Source: Ryuthela nishihirai
Lineage: Eukaryota > Arthropoda > Arachnida > Araneae > Heptathelidae
Assembly: GCA_038380435.1 (NCBI GenBank)
Contig: JAWZYU010000007.1
Location: forward strand, 28,189,001-28,253,000
Reading direction: 5' to 3'
DNA length: 64,000 bases
Shown: positions 1 to 11,290 of the stretch, piece after piece
Position numbering within the stretch: position 1 is the stretch's first letter
Layout of the letters: every line of letters begins with the position of its first letter
The notes under the pieces: model-generated
What the model was told of the DNA's origin: nothing
Seen by the model: only the letters and a program-made list of their open reading frames with translations
Database searches by the model: none
Program-made: the position numbers and the translations under genes

Positions 1-2245
1 TCACGTAATTCTTCTTGAAGATCATTTGCATTTATATCTGAATCATTTTCAACCGAAAGTATTGACTGGAGACTGGTACAATAATTTTCTAGCGTTTTGT
101 CATCTATATCCTTGAGTTTTAAAATGTCAGATAAAAACTGAAAATTTTGCTATGGGTTTCCAGAAGCGTGAATCGTTCATTCAGAGAATTAAGGGTAATG
201 TCCAGAATATAATTGAAAAAGTTTATTTTAAATTTATTTTCCTCTGTTAAGGGTTGATCGACAGCTTCTTCATAGTCAAATTGACGCTTTTTCCTTCTGG
301 CTCTAACTTCAGTTTCGGCAGGAAATTCTGCACTGCATTCAAGATTCTCTGCAATCTCATTAGCAGCAATTTTCATCTGATCATATCCAGATTGTCTATA
401 ACTTTTCACTTTTTGTATGGTTTCGGATAACATCCTTACACAATCTGACAAATTTATAGTTACAGATTGCAATAGCTTCGAGACTGAATTTATTTCAAAT
501 AAAATATCATACCAAAGAATTACACCGCATATAAACTTGTAACTTTTAATATTTTTTGCTAACCTTCTTGCTTTAACTTTAGTTTCTGCATCTCTGTTGG
601 TGTCTTCTATTATTTGGAGTAATGCATCATAGATTTCACAAAGTTGAAATCGTAAAGGTTTTAACGCATCTACTGTGCTTGACCACCTAGTAGCATTCAA
701 TGGTTTTAGAGTTAATTGTGAAACATATTTTTTTAACACTTCCCAACGCTTTGTAGAACCAGAAAAAAAAGTGTATAGTTCTTGTACAATAGAAAAAAAA
801 GTTGTTGTTTCTGTAGAAGAAGACGCTGCATCATTCACAACTAGGTTTAAAGAATGACATGCGCAGGGCACATAAAACGCCCTTGGATATTTTTCAAGTA
901 TTCTATTTTGTACACCTTTTCTTACTCCTTTCATATTAGCTCCGTTGTCCTAGCCTTGTCCTCTAAGCCACTTTAACTCAAAACCTAACTTTTTCAAATG
1001 TGTCAGAATAAGTTCTGTCAAACCCTCTCCGGTTGAATCACTAGCTTCAAAAAAACCAATAAAGAATTCTTCAATTTCATATTTATTTTGGATGGAGTTT
1101 AAAGGGACAACTCTTATTGTTAATGAGAGCTGTTCAATATGACTTACGTCTGGGGTACAATCGGCGATTATCGAAAAATATTTAGCGATTTTTGTTATTT
1201 CGACAATTTTGCTTAAAATTACATTTCCCATCAAATTTATCAATTCATCTTGTATATTATTGCTAAGATAAGTCACAGACCATTTATCAGACTCGCGTTG
1301 AACTCTCCTGATATGTTCTTCCATAACTGGATCAAACTCAGAAAGCAATTCTACCAACTTTAGGAAGTTTCCATTATTAGGCTGAAACAAATGTTCAGTT
1401 GTTCCACGAAAAGCTAAGCATTGTGAGGCCAATAGTATAATTATTGACATTATTCTTTTTAGAACTCCTCTCCAATGCTGAATTTCCATATCCATAATTC
1501 GTTGATATTCAGCGTCAATAGTTTTTTTCTGCTTTAATCGAATGTCCAATTCTTTCCATGCTCTAAAAGCATTTCTGTGATTTACAGACTTTTCGTGCAT
1601 TGTGAGGGCTCTTATAAGATTTCCCCAGTCAGAATAACCTTTTTTGGGCCAGTCATTAATAGCAGACGAATTATCAAATAATATACAACAAAAGCAAAAA
1701 ACGGCATCATTTGTAACAGAGTAAATCAACCAATTTCTCTCAACGACTTCACTATTGCTCAACACTTTTAAATAATGCAAGGGCGAAAATCTACGCCTTC
1801 CTTTATTAATAGGAAACTCGAATTCTTTAATTTGATGTGGACCCCTCTCAACCAGTATTTGACGAGTTTCAGATGACATGCAGAAAGCATTCTATAATGC
1901 AGGATCAGAAGGAATTTCGCTTAATATCTGCTGGCTGCTACTGCTACCCGGCTCTTGATGATCTTCTGATGGTGTTATTTTTTGGCTCTCTTCAACAACT
2001 TCTTCTGGAAGTGATTGGGGCGGCACTGAGTTTTTATTTGCCAAATCCAAAGCAGTCGCTGTTGATGTGGACGGCTCATCTAAACAGGACTTTTGTACTA
2101 AGAATTCCTTCATAACATAGCTTAGCTTTCTTCCTTGTTCCTCTTTCTTTAAGCGTTTCTTTTTTATTGACTTCCAGACAATTTTTTCCTTTTCTGTTCC
2201 ATACTGTAATAAAAATATTGAATAAAAATTCACAGTCCTTCGCAA
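1..2245 (-). pseudogene. hAT-superfamily transposase (ZMYM1-like), broken and cut by the window start
   Basis: One minus-strand frame runs from about 2245 to 119. It reads as a hAT transposase of the zinc-finger-MYM-1-like type: a Lys-rich N-terminus, the ERGPHQ segment where the TTF-type zinc-finger region begins, Cys-rich FCFCC, and the hAT hallmark CACHSLNL near 860-830. Two TAG codons interrupt this frame, at 1892-1894 and 950-952, with clear homology on both sides of each. A one-base frameshift near 130-150 moves the C-terminal part to another frame (LKLKDIDDKTLE, then DLQEELR at the window edge). The C-terminal dimerisation domain lies outside the window. I see no terminal repeat at the right end. 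It is a decayed mobile gene and not a host gene. The family call is from recognition, not from a database search. Confidence 0.82.
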
Positions 2246-2514
2246 AGATGCAACCGGGAGGGAGGGGGGGTCATTGAAAATGATTAAATATGATGATGCT
2301 TATCATGCTATTAAAATAGGTTAGATAAAAAAAAAAGATAGAAATGAGTTGCAGAGTTAGTAAGATTTGTAGGTAACAGAACATAATAAATAGATAACGA
2401 ATATCTGTCAAATTGACAGCTAGCAGCCGTTTTGACATATGCCTTTCTTTAACTTGTTATTGTATTGTCTCCTCTTCAAAGTATATGAATTTGTAAAAAT
2501 AGAGCAATAAATAA

Positions 2515-2860
2515 CGAACGCAAAAGTAGGTAAATGCAAATATTTCCTAAGCAACTCTCTCTCTATCACACACAGAACGCAAAAGTAGCCCAATATTACC
2601 TAAATAACTCTCTATCTATCACACAGAGGCTCACACTCTCTCTATCACACACAGAACGCAAAAGTAGCCCAATACTACCTAAATAACTCTCTATCTATCA
2701 CACAGAGGCTCACACTCTCTCTATCACACACAGAACGCAAAAGTAGCCCAATATTACCTAAATAACACTCTATCTGTCACACAGAGGCACACACTCTCTC
2801 TATCACACACAGAACGCAAAAGTAGCCCAATATTACTTAAATAACACTCTATCTATCACA
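2515..2860. repeat. 79-bp minisatellite, about four units
   Basis: The motif AGAACGCAAAAGTAGC recurs at 2574, 2653, 2732 and 2811, exactly 79 bases apart, with a diverged unit starting near 2515. Each unit also contains CTCTCTATCTATCACAC blocks. Units differ by only a few bases, so the array is young or homogenised. There is no coding potential. Confidence 0.9.
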
Positions 2861-3420
2861 CGTTCCGCACCTGAGATATACCCAGTCCATGCAAATGCTA
2901 CTTTTTAATTCGAGTCCCTATTGTCATAACATAATCATTTTCAATGATAATAAGTAACTACAATTGCTGTAAAAAAACAATAATTCTCTTACCTGATCTA
3001 CGTTTTAAACACAAAAACTGAATTAGTATAAATGCACAAATATTATACTGATACAGCTATATTATATATCTGATTTACTGATTTAAATACAGCACAGCCA
3101 CTTGCCACTTCTCATGACAAACTAACATTAATATCAAATATTGTCAATAATTGTAAGCTCAAAGCAGAACTATCAACATGTAACATGTAACACGTGCAAT
3201 TGTCATTTGTGATAATTGCCGCCTCAGCTTTTAGGAGCGGCCGCGCGGTATATTACAAACAAAAATAATAGCTTCGCGCTGTCAGATCAAAAGTCTTTCG
3301 GCGAGCACTCGCCAACGATGCACCTGCACCAGAAACCGAGGTCAAAGGGTACCGAAAGCGCTTAGGAGAGGCGTACGATAAATCATAAATCGTATACATC
3401 AATATCGGAATAATATAGAC
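2861..3420. other. Gene-free spacer
   Basis: AT-rich DNA with a short GC-rich patch near 3230-3360 that contains a GCGGCCGCGC run. No ORF, RNA gene or clear repeat was recognised here. Confidence 0.5.
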
Positions 3421-3613
3421 CAGGGGTGGGTAATTGTTTTCGTATCTACACTGCGCATGTGTATTGACGTGGCCGTCCTAGTGGAAAATACGAGACGAAA
3501 ACGAGCACGGGAAGGTCGCGCACGGGAAGGAAATCTCGGTTCAAGGCGGATTTTTCTGACTGTCTTGGCGGACCACAAAAAACTCTTAGCGGGCCGCTCT
3601 TTGCCCACCCCTG
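3421..3613. mobile_element. GC-rich 193-bp MITE with CAGGGGTGGG ends
   Basis: The segment starts CAGGGGTGGG and ends with its exact reverse complement CCCACCCCTG. The tetranucleotide AGAC flanks both sides (3417-3420 and 3614-3617). The interior is far richer in G+C and CpG than the surroundings. The CAGGGG terminus recalls hAT-type MITEs, but the 8 bases outside each end do not match, so the superfamily is open. Overlapping ORFs on both strands here are by-products of base composition. Confidence 0.6.
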
Positions 3614-3767
3614 AGACCAATATAGAAAAGCGTTGCGTAAAGATTTTTAATTATTGAATGGTTCAAATTGTATTTTGATTTCGCTGCTTATGCCGCCCCC
3701 TTACGGTGCCGCCTGATGCGGCCGCCTCTCTGCATCATAGCACGGCACGGCCCTGAAGTGGCTTCCA

Positions 3768-4606
3768 GTTTTGCCAAGTTCCCTCGATTTTATCACCTCT
3801 CCTTAATTTCGCAAAACAATCCCAATTTTTACATCTCTCCTGAATTTGCCAAGTCACTTCAAATTTTTCAAACTCCCCAAAATTTTGCCAAGTTTTCCCG
3901 ATTTTGTCCACTCTCCTTGATTTCACAAAAACAATCCGAATTTTCACAACTCGCTCATATTTTACCAAGTGGATTTGAATTTTGCCAACTGCTCTAGATT
4001 TTGCCACGTTTCCTTGATTTTGCGAACTCGCCATAATTTTACAGAAAAAAATCCCAATTTTTATATCTCACCTGATTTTTTGCAAAGTCACAGTGAATTT
4101 TGCCAACTCCCCCAAGATTTGCCAACTCTGCTAGATATTGCAAAGTTGTCTCGATTTTGCCAACTCGCCATAATTTTAAAGAAAAAACATTTCCAATTTT
4201 TACATCTCACCTGAATTTTGCCAACTCCCCACGATTTTGCCAAGGCACTCCTAATTTTGTCAACCCCCAAGATTTTGCTAAGTCACTCCGGATTTTGCCA
4301 ACTCCCCATAATTTTACCAAATCACTTGGAATTTTTCGAATTCTCCACGATTTTCCGAAGGCACTCTAGATTTTGCCAACTCCCTAAGTTTAGCTACCTC
4401 TCCTAGATTTTCCCAACTCGCCATAATTTTACAGAAAAAAAATCCCAAATTTTACATCTCACCTGAATTTTGCCAACTCACCTGTATTTTACTAAGTGAC
4501 TACGAATTTTGCGAACTGCTCTAGATTTTGCCCTCTGTCTATTTTCCAAACTGCCTTAGATTTGCCAAGTTGCCTCGATTTTGACAACTCCCCTTAATTT
4601 TACAAA
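3768..4606. repeat. Minisatellite of ~20-bp units (TTTTGCCAA core)
   Basis: A core similar to ATTTTGCCAACTCCCC recurs about every 20 bases for over 800 bases, with substitutions. A longer marker (poly-A, then CCAATTTTTACATCTC) returns at about 3810, 4045, 4185 and 4435, which suggests higher-order units. ORFs appear on both strands because the unit has few stop codons; they are not genes. Confidence 0.85.
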
Positions 4607-5795
4607 AAAAAAGATTATAAACACGCTATGCGCTGTGCATGCGCAGAATAAAACAAGCACCCCATGTATACTGTCTAAGGGTTAAGTCTATATCTCAGAA
4701 AAATGAATTTACATTGCTTCGATTTAACATATATTTTTTTCCAGCACTTAATTTTCTCTTATCGAATAGCTGTAGCAAAATACAATGTACCTTTTCCGTT
4801 ACATAACTATTACTTTGATTACCACAAATGTTACATACATATAGATAAATTTGAATGAATAAAGCAATAGCAAAAAAAAAAAATGATTACATAATTTTTT
4901 GAAATTTTATTGATATATTTCGCCAATAAATAGTTCAAAACTGTTTATTCTTTAAACAACATTAATAACCAGTACATAGCAAATACGTATTATACAGGGT
5001 CGAATCTAAGGGAAAGTAAAGGGCCCATGCTGGGCCCTCCCCCTAGCATGGGCCCTTTACCTTCGCTTAGATTCCAGAGGAAACATATTTATACGAAGTT
5101 TATAAAGGGTAAAGGAGGCAAAAAAATTTAAACTTGTGAATATTTCACGAATTTTCCAAGACTTTTTTTTCAAAAGCCGTTTTTTAAAGACAAAACTGAG
5201 TGGGGAATGTTATACTGCAATGGAATCCAGTCTCTTCGCCCTTTTCTTACTTATTTTCGGCTCAATTACGTCACTTGGAATCAAATGTTGTACCTTATTT
5301 TTCTACCACCCCCCTAGAATTATTTTCTATTACAAGTCTGGTGATATATACTAGCAGAATTGAAATATCAAAATCACGAATACAACATGCTGTTTCTTAG
5401 GTTAACTATTTTTTTTCTTATGCAAAAATAAATTCATTTAATGAAATTAAAACCAATAATCTACAAATAACAACAGTAGCAATTATAAATTGCTAGGAAA
5501 TTATTTATAATTTAATCTTTGGGAAAATTTATATACAAATCTTTTGGTACACGCAACAAAATGTGGTTTTCTCTGATCTTTCCTATTCAAGGGGAAACAA
5601 AGAGAAAAATCATGTTAATGAACTATGATACTCACTGTTTAAAACAATTTTGATCTTGCTGAAATTTTAATTTGTATGTTCCAACTGTGCTAACTTGGAG
5701 ATTTATCTCTGCTAAAAACCTCACCTGGCTGTTTGTGAGAAAGGGGACACTGATAGCCTTGAAAAGGCATCCGTCCATCATCATATGAGATATTG
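4607..5795. other. Intergenic DNA with a 30-base-arm hairpin and a dispersed repeat
   Basis: AT-rich. An imperfect inverted repeat lies at 5002-5074, with arms of about 30 bases built on AAAGGGCCCATGCT and its complement. Bases 5106-5230 resemble 57255-57360 (shared GGAGGCAAAAA and ACTTGTG.ATATTTCAC), so this is an old dispersed repeat. At 5690-5760 there is a tail fragment like that of the tRNA-Thr-type SINE at 61256. No gene was recognised. Confidence 0.5.
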
Positions 5796-6725
5796 AGCCC
5801 TGATCATGTATGTAGGAGAGCTATTGGAGTGTTTTACTTCTGAGCAGCACATTTGTGCATACAATGGGCTGAATGACCAGGTTACAAGGACCCCAATGGC
5901 TCATAGGAGGTTGGAGGAAAGGAACCCACTGGACAGCTGTTAAGATCGAGATCCCATCTGATGGATAGCAGTCTTTCTAAGCCCATTGGTGTTACCTTTC
6001 TGGCAGAGGGCAGTTTGGAGTTAGCAGATATAAATCTCAATGCTGAGACATTTCAGACTCGTACCAGAGAAGTATTTTTTAATTAATTTTTCTGTATATT
6101 TTGTATTCATCTGAGAAGACACATAAAGGTACATATGGATAATTCAGTAACATAAAAATAAAAAAACAAAATATTTAATTTAATAATTTTTTTCAAATTA
6201 TAATAAAATTTGCAAAAGGATTAAATATAATTTTTCTTAATAGATATTCTTTATCATAAGATAAGCATTACTAAATTTGTAGTAAAATTAAACTTAACGG
6301 AAATCTATATTCAAATTCCTGCAGAACAAACGAAACAAATTAGGCCATTTTTTAAAAATAACCTGAATTAGAGTCTTTAAAAAAAGATCAAAGTAGTGAA
6401 GCTAATTTTCTTTTAAGCTTTTCTTTAGCAGGGAATTTGAGCTCATTTCATTTCATGTAAATTTTCTCACCCTATTGGAAAGATTGCCCTCTATCAGATG
6501 AGACATTAACCATGGCTCTATGTAGGAAGAGTCCCTCCCTGTTCACATTAAACGAAGCAGTGAAAGACCTTGAGGGGAAATTCCCATTTGTCTCCTACAG
6601 CGAATGGCCTGGTTGCCTATTAGTAGCCTAACCCAATGACCACCTCAGCCAATCTTCTCTGAGCTCTTTTGGTGCTTGTGACTTAGCTGTTTACTCCACT
6701 GTGTGAAAAAATGGTGCTCTTTGAT
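5796..6725. repeat. Dispersed repeat family B, two copies in opposite orientation
   Basis: Bases 5796-6000 (+) and 6490-6725 (-) are copies of one family; further copies are at 29005-29170 and 31115-31325 (+). Shared words include TCTGAGC.GCAC, ATGGGCT.AATG and CAAGGACCCCAA. The 6062-6480 interval between the two copies is AT-rich with no feature recognised. Confidence 0.6.
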
Positions 6726-7285
6726 AAACAATGCAAAATTCTCTGTAAATTTGTATAACAATGCACCCTGAAATTCCAGAATAAAAAAAATATATATCTT
6801 TAATACATTACTATAACAGTGTGCTTAAAGCAAATACTACTTTAAATAAGAACCAGAAGAAACATTTCGGTTATCAGGCAAAAATATTTACTAACATTTC
6901 TAGACACAAGTGTGAAAAAGAGGAGAAAAAGACATCTCCATTCTCAACATCGTCTCCTTATAAATATAAAATTCTAAAATCAAAAAGAATATTAATATCA
7001 TAAAATCATGTTCATATTTAATCACTGTTCATTATCGGATTAAACCCAAAGAAATAGGGAACTCTGTTTTAATTCAGAAAGGTTTCTAAACGGAATTAAA
7101 CCTCAGATATCATAACAGCATAAATGCAACAGAAAGAGGTTTGCATGTTATATAATTATTTTATTTTGATTTACTTGATATTTTTAGTAATGAAATGTAA
7201 TTTCCAGTATCTGTTTTGAAGGGCGATTTGTACAGCATAATGCTGAACAGGCAGCCATTATATAAAAAACTCAAATCATCAGCTG
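6726..7285. other. AT-rich spacer
   Basis: Short ORFs here (6821-7003 and a start near 7216) have no recognisable product and a composition like the surrounding non-coding DNA. Confidence 0.5.
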
Positions 7286-7748
7286 CACTGGGCAACACAC
7301 AAAAAGGCTTTGAAATGAAAATAGCTAGTCATGTACTAATTTCGAAGCCATGTACTAATTTCGAGGTGATGAACACGAAAATGACAATAAAATTTGTCAA
7401 TTGTCTCTTGTTTAGAAGAGACAGAGATGGCCATGTATAAACGACTCAGTCTGCATTGAGTACATAGATAACCATTTCGATACACTGTATTTTAAACTCC
7501 AGATTGCAACATAGTGCGTTTGCATCAGCCCACCATACACACAACTCCCGGAAGTATTGCATCATTGATTGATGCAATGTAGTTGAGTCATGACATTATG
7601 ACTTTACGATCGATAATGATGATGCAATTGTTAGTTGTAAGTGACGTCTCGTCTCGAAGGGTGAGCAAGTCTTTTGAGTGACTTCCATTTACCCCTGAGT
7701 CATAAGTAAAATACAAGTGATCCTTGCAGTTTTAATCCACCAGTAGTA

Positions 7749-9680
7749 ATGCCTCATAACTGTGTTAATAGTGCAGATAAATTTTGTTACATTTGCAGGG
7801 AAGTGACATTTGCAAGCCAGAAAAGGGCTATCACTCCAATAGTGAAAGTGGCGTATGAATTTTATTTTGGATGCCAGAGCAGGAACCAGGACAAGGCCTG
7901 GGTCCCACACATATCCTGCAGTACGTGTGCAAGAAACCTTCTGAAGTGGCTGAAAGGCGAAAGAGTGGCGATGCCATTTGCTGTTCCTATGGTTTGGAGA
8001 GAGCCAAGCAATCACACAAAAAACTGCTACTTCTACATGTTTCCACCTGTTTCTGGAGGCATCACAAGGAAAAAGAAGTGGGCAATAGCGTACCCGAATA
8101 TACAATATGCTCCCTGACCAGTTTTGCACGGCAAAAGCCTTCCCATTCCCCAACCCCCAAAAGAACTTCCATCGATTCAGATGATGAGGAGGGAGGTCAA
8201 TAGACGTCGGGTTCTTCACAGCCTTTGGTGTCTAATGATGATCCATACATCTGCCATGATGTGTCATCTGCACCACATATTCTCACCAAAGAAGAAATGA
8301 ACGATCTTGTTCACGATCTGGAACTGTCCAAGGCCAAAGCAGAGTTACTTGGATCAAGACTTAAAAAATGAAATCTTTTCAAGGAAAATGTCCAAGTGAC
8401 TTCGTTTGGAACTTATCATGAGCAGTTTGCATCTTACTTCAGAAAGGAAGATGGCCTTGTGTTCTGCTTTGATGTAGGTAGCTTAATGAATTCCCTCGGA
8501 ATCAAACATGACCCTCAAGAATGGCGATTATTTATAGACTCCTTGAAAATTGAGTCTCAAGGCAATGTTACTGCATAATGGAAATTGATTTCTGTCCATT
8601 CCGGTCAGACATGCTGTCTACATGAAAGAAACCTAAGACAACCTAAAAATGCTGTTGAACTGTCTTCAATACATCAAGTATGGCTGGCATCTCAGTTGTG
8701 ACTTGAAGGTAGTGGCTCTGTTCATGGGTCTGTTACTGGGATATATGAAGTATTGCTGTTTCTTATGTGAATGGGACAGCTGAGCAAAGACTTTGCACTA
8801 GATGAAGAGAAACTGCCCTTAGAGGAAATCTCTGAAGGTCGGAGAGAAGAATATGGTACACCCGGCACTGGCAGAAATGCACAAAACACTACTACCGTCC
8901 TTACATTTCAAACTTGGTGTGATGAAAAGTTTCGTAAAAGCCATGGGCCAGACTGCATCAACTTTCAAGTACTTGGCTGACAAATCCCCTCGACTCAGCA
9001 AAGCGAAAATTAAAGAGGGAATTTATGTGGGTCCTCAGATCCGCGAGCTGCTCAGAGACCAGATGTTCAACAACCTGCTTCAGGGAGACGAAAAAAAGGC
9101 TTGGGATGTGTTTCGTCTGGTGTCAACTAAATTCCTCGAAAATGTCAGGGCAGGTAACTACAACAAACTGGTTTAAAACATGTTGTCTCTGTTTGACAAA
9201 CTTGACTGCAATATGTCCTTAAAGATCCACTTTCTCCATTCCCACTTAGATTTCTTCCTTGACAACTGTGGCTTGGTTAGTGATGAGCTCAGTGAACGTT
9301 TTCACCAGGATATTGCAACGAAGGAGAAACGATATCAGGGAAACTGGTCCACTTCACTGTTGGCTGACTACTGTTGGAAGTTCGCCAGAGTTTCATCTGA
9401 TGTCAACTAAATTCCTTGGGAATGTCAGGGCAGACAACTACAAGAAAGTGGTTAAGGACATGTTGTCTGTGTATCACAAACTTGGCTGCAATATGTCCTT
9501 AAAGATCCTTTTTCTCCATTCCCACTTGGATTTCTTCCCTGACAACTGCAGCATGGTTAGTGATGAGCACAGTGAATGTTTTCACCAGGACATTGCAACA
9601 ATGGAGAAGGGATATCAGGGAAACTGGTCCACTTCAATGTTGGCTAACTACTGTTGGACGCTCGCCAGATCTTCCTGAGC
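7749..9680 (+). pseudogene. Cys-rich element-borne protein of unknown function, broken
   Basis: Reading begins MPHNCVNSADKFCYIC. Cys pairs C13xxC16 and C57xxC60, plus C42, look like an N-terminal zinc-binding module with ZAD-like spacing. This is followed by NWL/WREP segments, an acidic SDDEE stretch, LTKEEMNDLVHDLEL near 8290, FRKEDGLVFCFDVGSLM near 8440, LHFKLGVMKSFVKAMG near 8900, GPQIRELLRDQMF near 9040, and a C-terminal ERFHQDIAT..YQGNWST..ADYCW block. Stops and frameshifts break it near 8115, 8202, 8370, 8576, 8765 and 9174. I recall similar uncharacterised proteins as numerous in arthropod genomes, but I cannot assign a catalytic domain. The C-terminal block is duplicated. Confidence 0.7.
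9121..9680 (+). repeat. 280-bp tandem duplication inside the Cys-rich element
   Basis: TGTCAACTAAATTCCT occurs at 9121 and again at 9401, and the sequences after each stay alike for about 280 bases, so the last coding block of the element ORF is present twice. The second unit carries different stops from the first. The 57.8-kb copy matches the unit once only. Confidence 0.85.
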
Positions 9681-9905
9681 AGCTGTACAAGTGACGGGCA
9701 AAGCGACGTCGCTTGTAGAAGCGGAGTTTTACCGATACACATGTACATATAACTCTATTACATAAGAAACTATTGCGGATTTCTCAGAAATCATAGCCAG
9801 TTTTGCATTTTCATTGTCATATTCGTGTTCAGCACCTGGAAACATGTAAGAAATGACCACGTTTATCTCAGAGGCATGACTTTTACGAAAATTTGTTGCC
9901 CAGTG

Positions 9906-10300
9906 CTATTTACAGAGCAGAAATCATTCTGTTAGTACAGTTAGAGCTAACGCTTTGAATAGAACAACATGGTTGCTGTGCAGTCGCTCTAGCATCAGCT
10001 TTAAGGGCTTAAGGAGTCTCCTCTTCCTTCCTACCTCCATGGAACGGACATCAGTAAATCGTATTTTAGAATTGTCTAAGCTTCGCTTAATGAAGTATCA
10101 TGTTAGGTGAAATGCCAACAAATCTACCTGCATTATTCTTTACTTTTCACAGTGTTAAAGTTAAATTTTGCAAGAATGAAAATTTCCTTTAATTTTCCGA
10201 AACCATCCGAAACTGATTTCGCATTAATGCGTTAACTTGTATAAATGGAAACATGGAATGGTTCGATTATTTTAAGTAAATGAAACAGATTAAACGTTTA
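9906..10300. other. Gene-free spacer
   Basis: No ORF, repeat or RNA gene was recognised. Confidence 0.45.
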
Positions 10301-11290
10301 TTCACGTATTGAATGATATTTTTTGCATCCTTCTGGGCGATATTCAGATGGATTTGTTTGACACACAAGTAACTATTCTTAGAAAATCTTGCTCTTCTAT
10401 ACTCTTTGTTTTGAAGATTAATGGGTTCAGGAACGTAAGTGTCGCTGGTAATTTCTTCTAGTTCTTGATGCTTGGGAACGCCGTCCTTGTAGCTAGACGC
10501 TCGACTCCCTCGTTGTCTGCTTTCGATTTCGTCTTTGACGTGTCTTCTGTCCGGCTTATTTCAGCGTTGAGGGTCTCAAAGCAGTTTTTTATTCCCACTT
10601 CTACGTTTGTTTTGGATTTTTTAGTCGTTTCCTCGCCTTTTGTCGCTTCTTTTCTTTTGCCATGTTTCGGCTTCACAGTCTTGAACCCATCCTCTTCAAT
10701 TTTTTTTTCGTTCTCTGGTGCTTTATCTCTTGGTGTATTTGTTTTTTTCTGTTTCCGGTTGCCCTAAATCTTCGGAAATTTTGTTATTCTTCCCTTCCAC
10801 GTGAACCATAGGTCGAGCCCTTGCATTCGACAGTTTCATGTCAGAAATTTCTACATTTATTGCAATAAGGTGCAATGCAAAAATTTTTAATGTGGCTTAG
10901 TTCCTTTCATCACAGGCATATGGGTGCTCGATTCTTGATGATGATTAAGGCTGTAAAGCAGTGGAAGTTTCGCATATGAGGAATATCTTCTTTGTGCACT
11001 CCTTCCTTTAGGTGTAAGTTGAACAATTTCACATTTGTGAAAATCGTAAAATCCCTCCTCTGTACATATCTCTCTTTCCAATTTCAATACTTGGCCATAT
11101 TTTGACAGCATCCCTTTTATATAACTTCGTCTGGGATCTCGAAAGGGACCCAGTGAAGTCTCTCTTTATTTCAGTCTCCACTATCTTGATTATAACTCAT
11201 TTTTCTCCTCTCATTTTAATTTCTTTTTCCTCTAGCAGTTTCCTTCTTGCTTTTTCAGTTTTTAGGATCACGGTCCATTGGTGGTTAAAC
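10300..11290 (-). pseudogene. Non-LTR retrotransposon ORF1 (gag-like) remnant
   Basis: The minus strand reads, in pieces, a segment starting QWTVILKTEKARRKLL (about 11285-11235), then LSKYGQVLKLEREIC (about 11109-11065) and a Lys/Glu-rich C-terminal part beginning MKPKHGKRKEATKGEE (10676). The order 'W-x-V-I-x-K-T-E, basic helix, L-x-x-Y-G-x-V-L, Lys-rich tail' is that of ORF1 RNA-binding proteins of jockey-type LINEs. Frameshifts and stops separate the pieces, and no reverse transcriptase follows. I judge it a dead fragment; the clade is uncertain. Confidence 0.5.

Larger units (their letters stand above)
7286..9905 (+). mobile_element. TIR-bounded element, copy 1, carrying a broken Cys-rich ORF
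   Basis: The segment begins CACTGGGCAACA and ends with the exact complement TGTTGCCCAGTG. The same ends bound a second copy at 57777-58993, which defines the element. Inside is a decayed protein gene from 7749 to about 9680. Copies 1 and 2 are clearly alike from the start of the element to about 8060 and again from about 9425 to the end. I see no obvious target-site duplication at either copy. The CACTG start recalls CACTA/Chapaev-type ends, but the protein does not look like those transposases to me, so the superfamily is unassigned. Confidence 0.72.

Noticed and set aside
2515..2860. CRISPR-like array
   Set aside because: The whole 79-base unit is repeated without unique spacers, and the DNA is eukaryotic; it is a minisatellite.
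3735..4406. Protein genes on both strands
   Set aside because: They are frames through a low-stop minisatellite; the translated peptides only mirror the repeat unit.
10465..10767. Plus-strand 100-residue ORF
   Set aside because: It is the antisense of the Lys-rich ORF1 remnant, giving a hydrophobic Ser/Phe-rich artefact.
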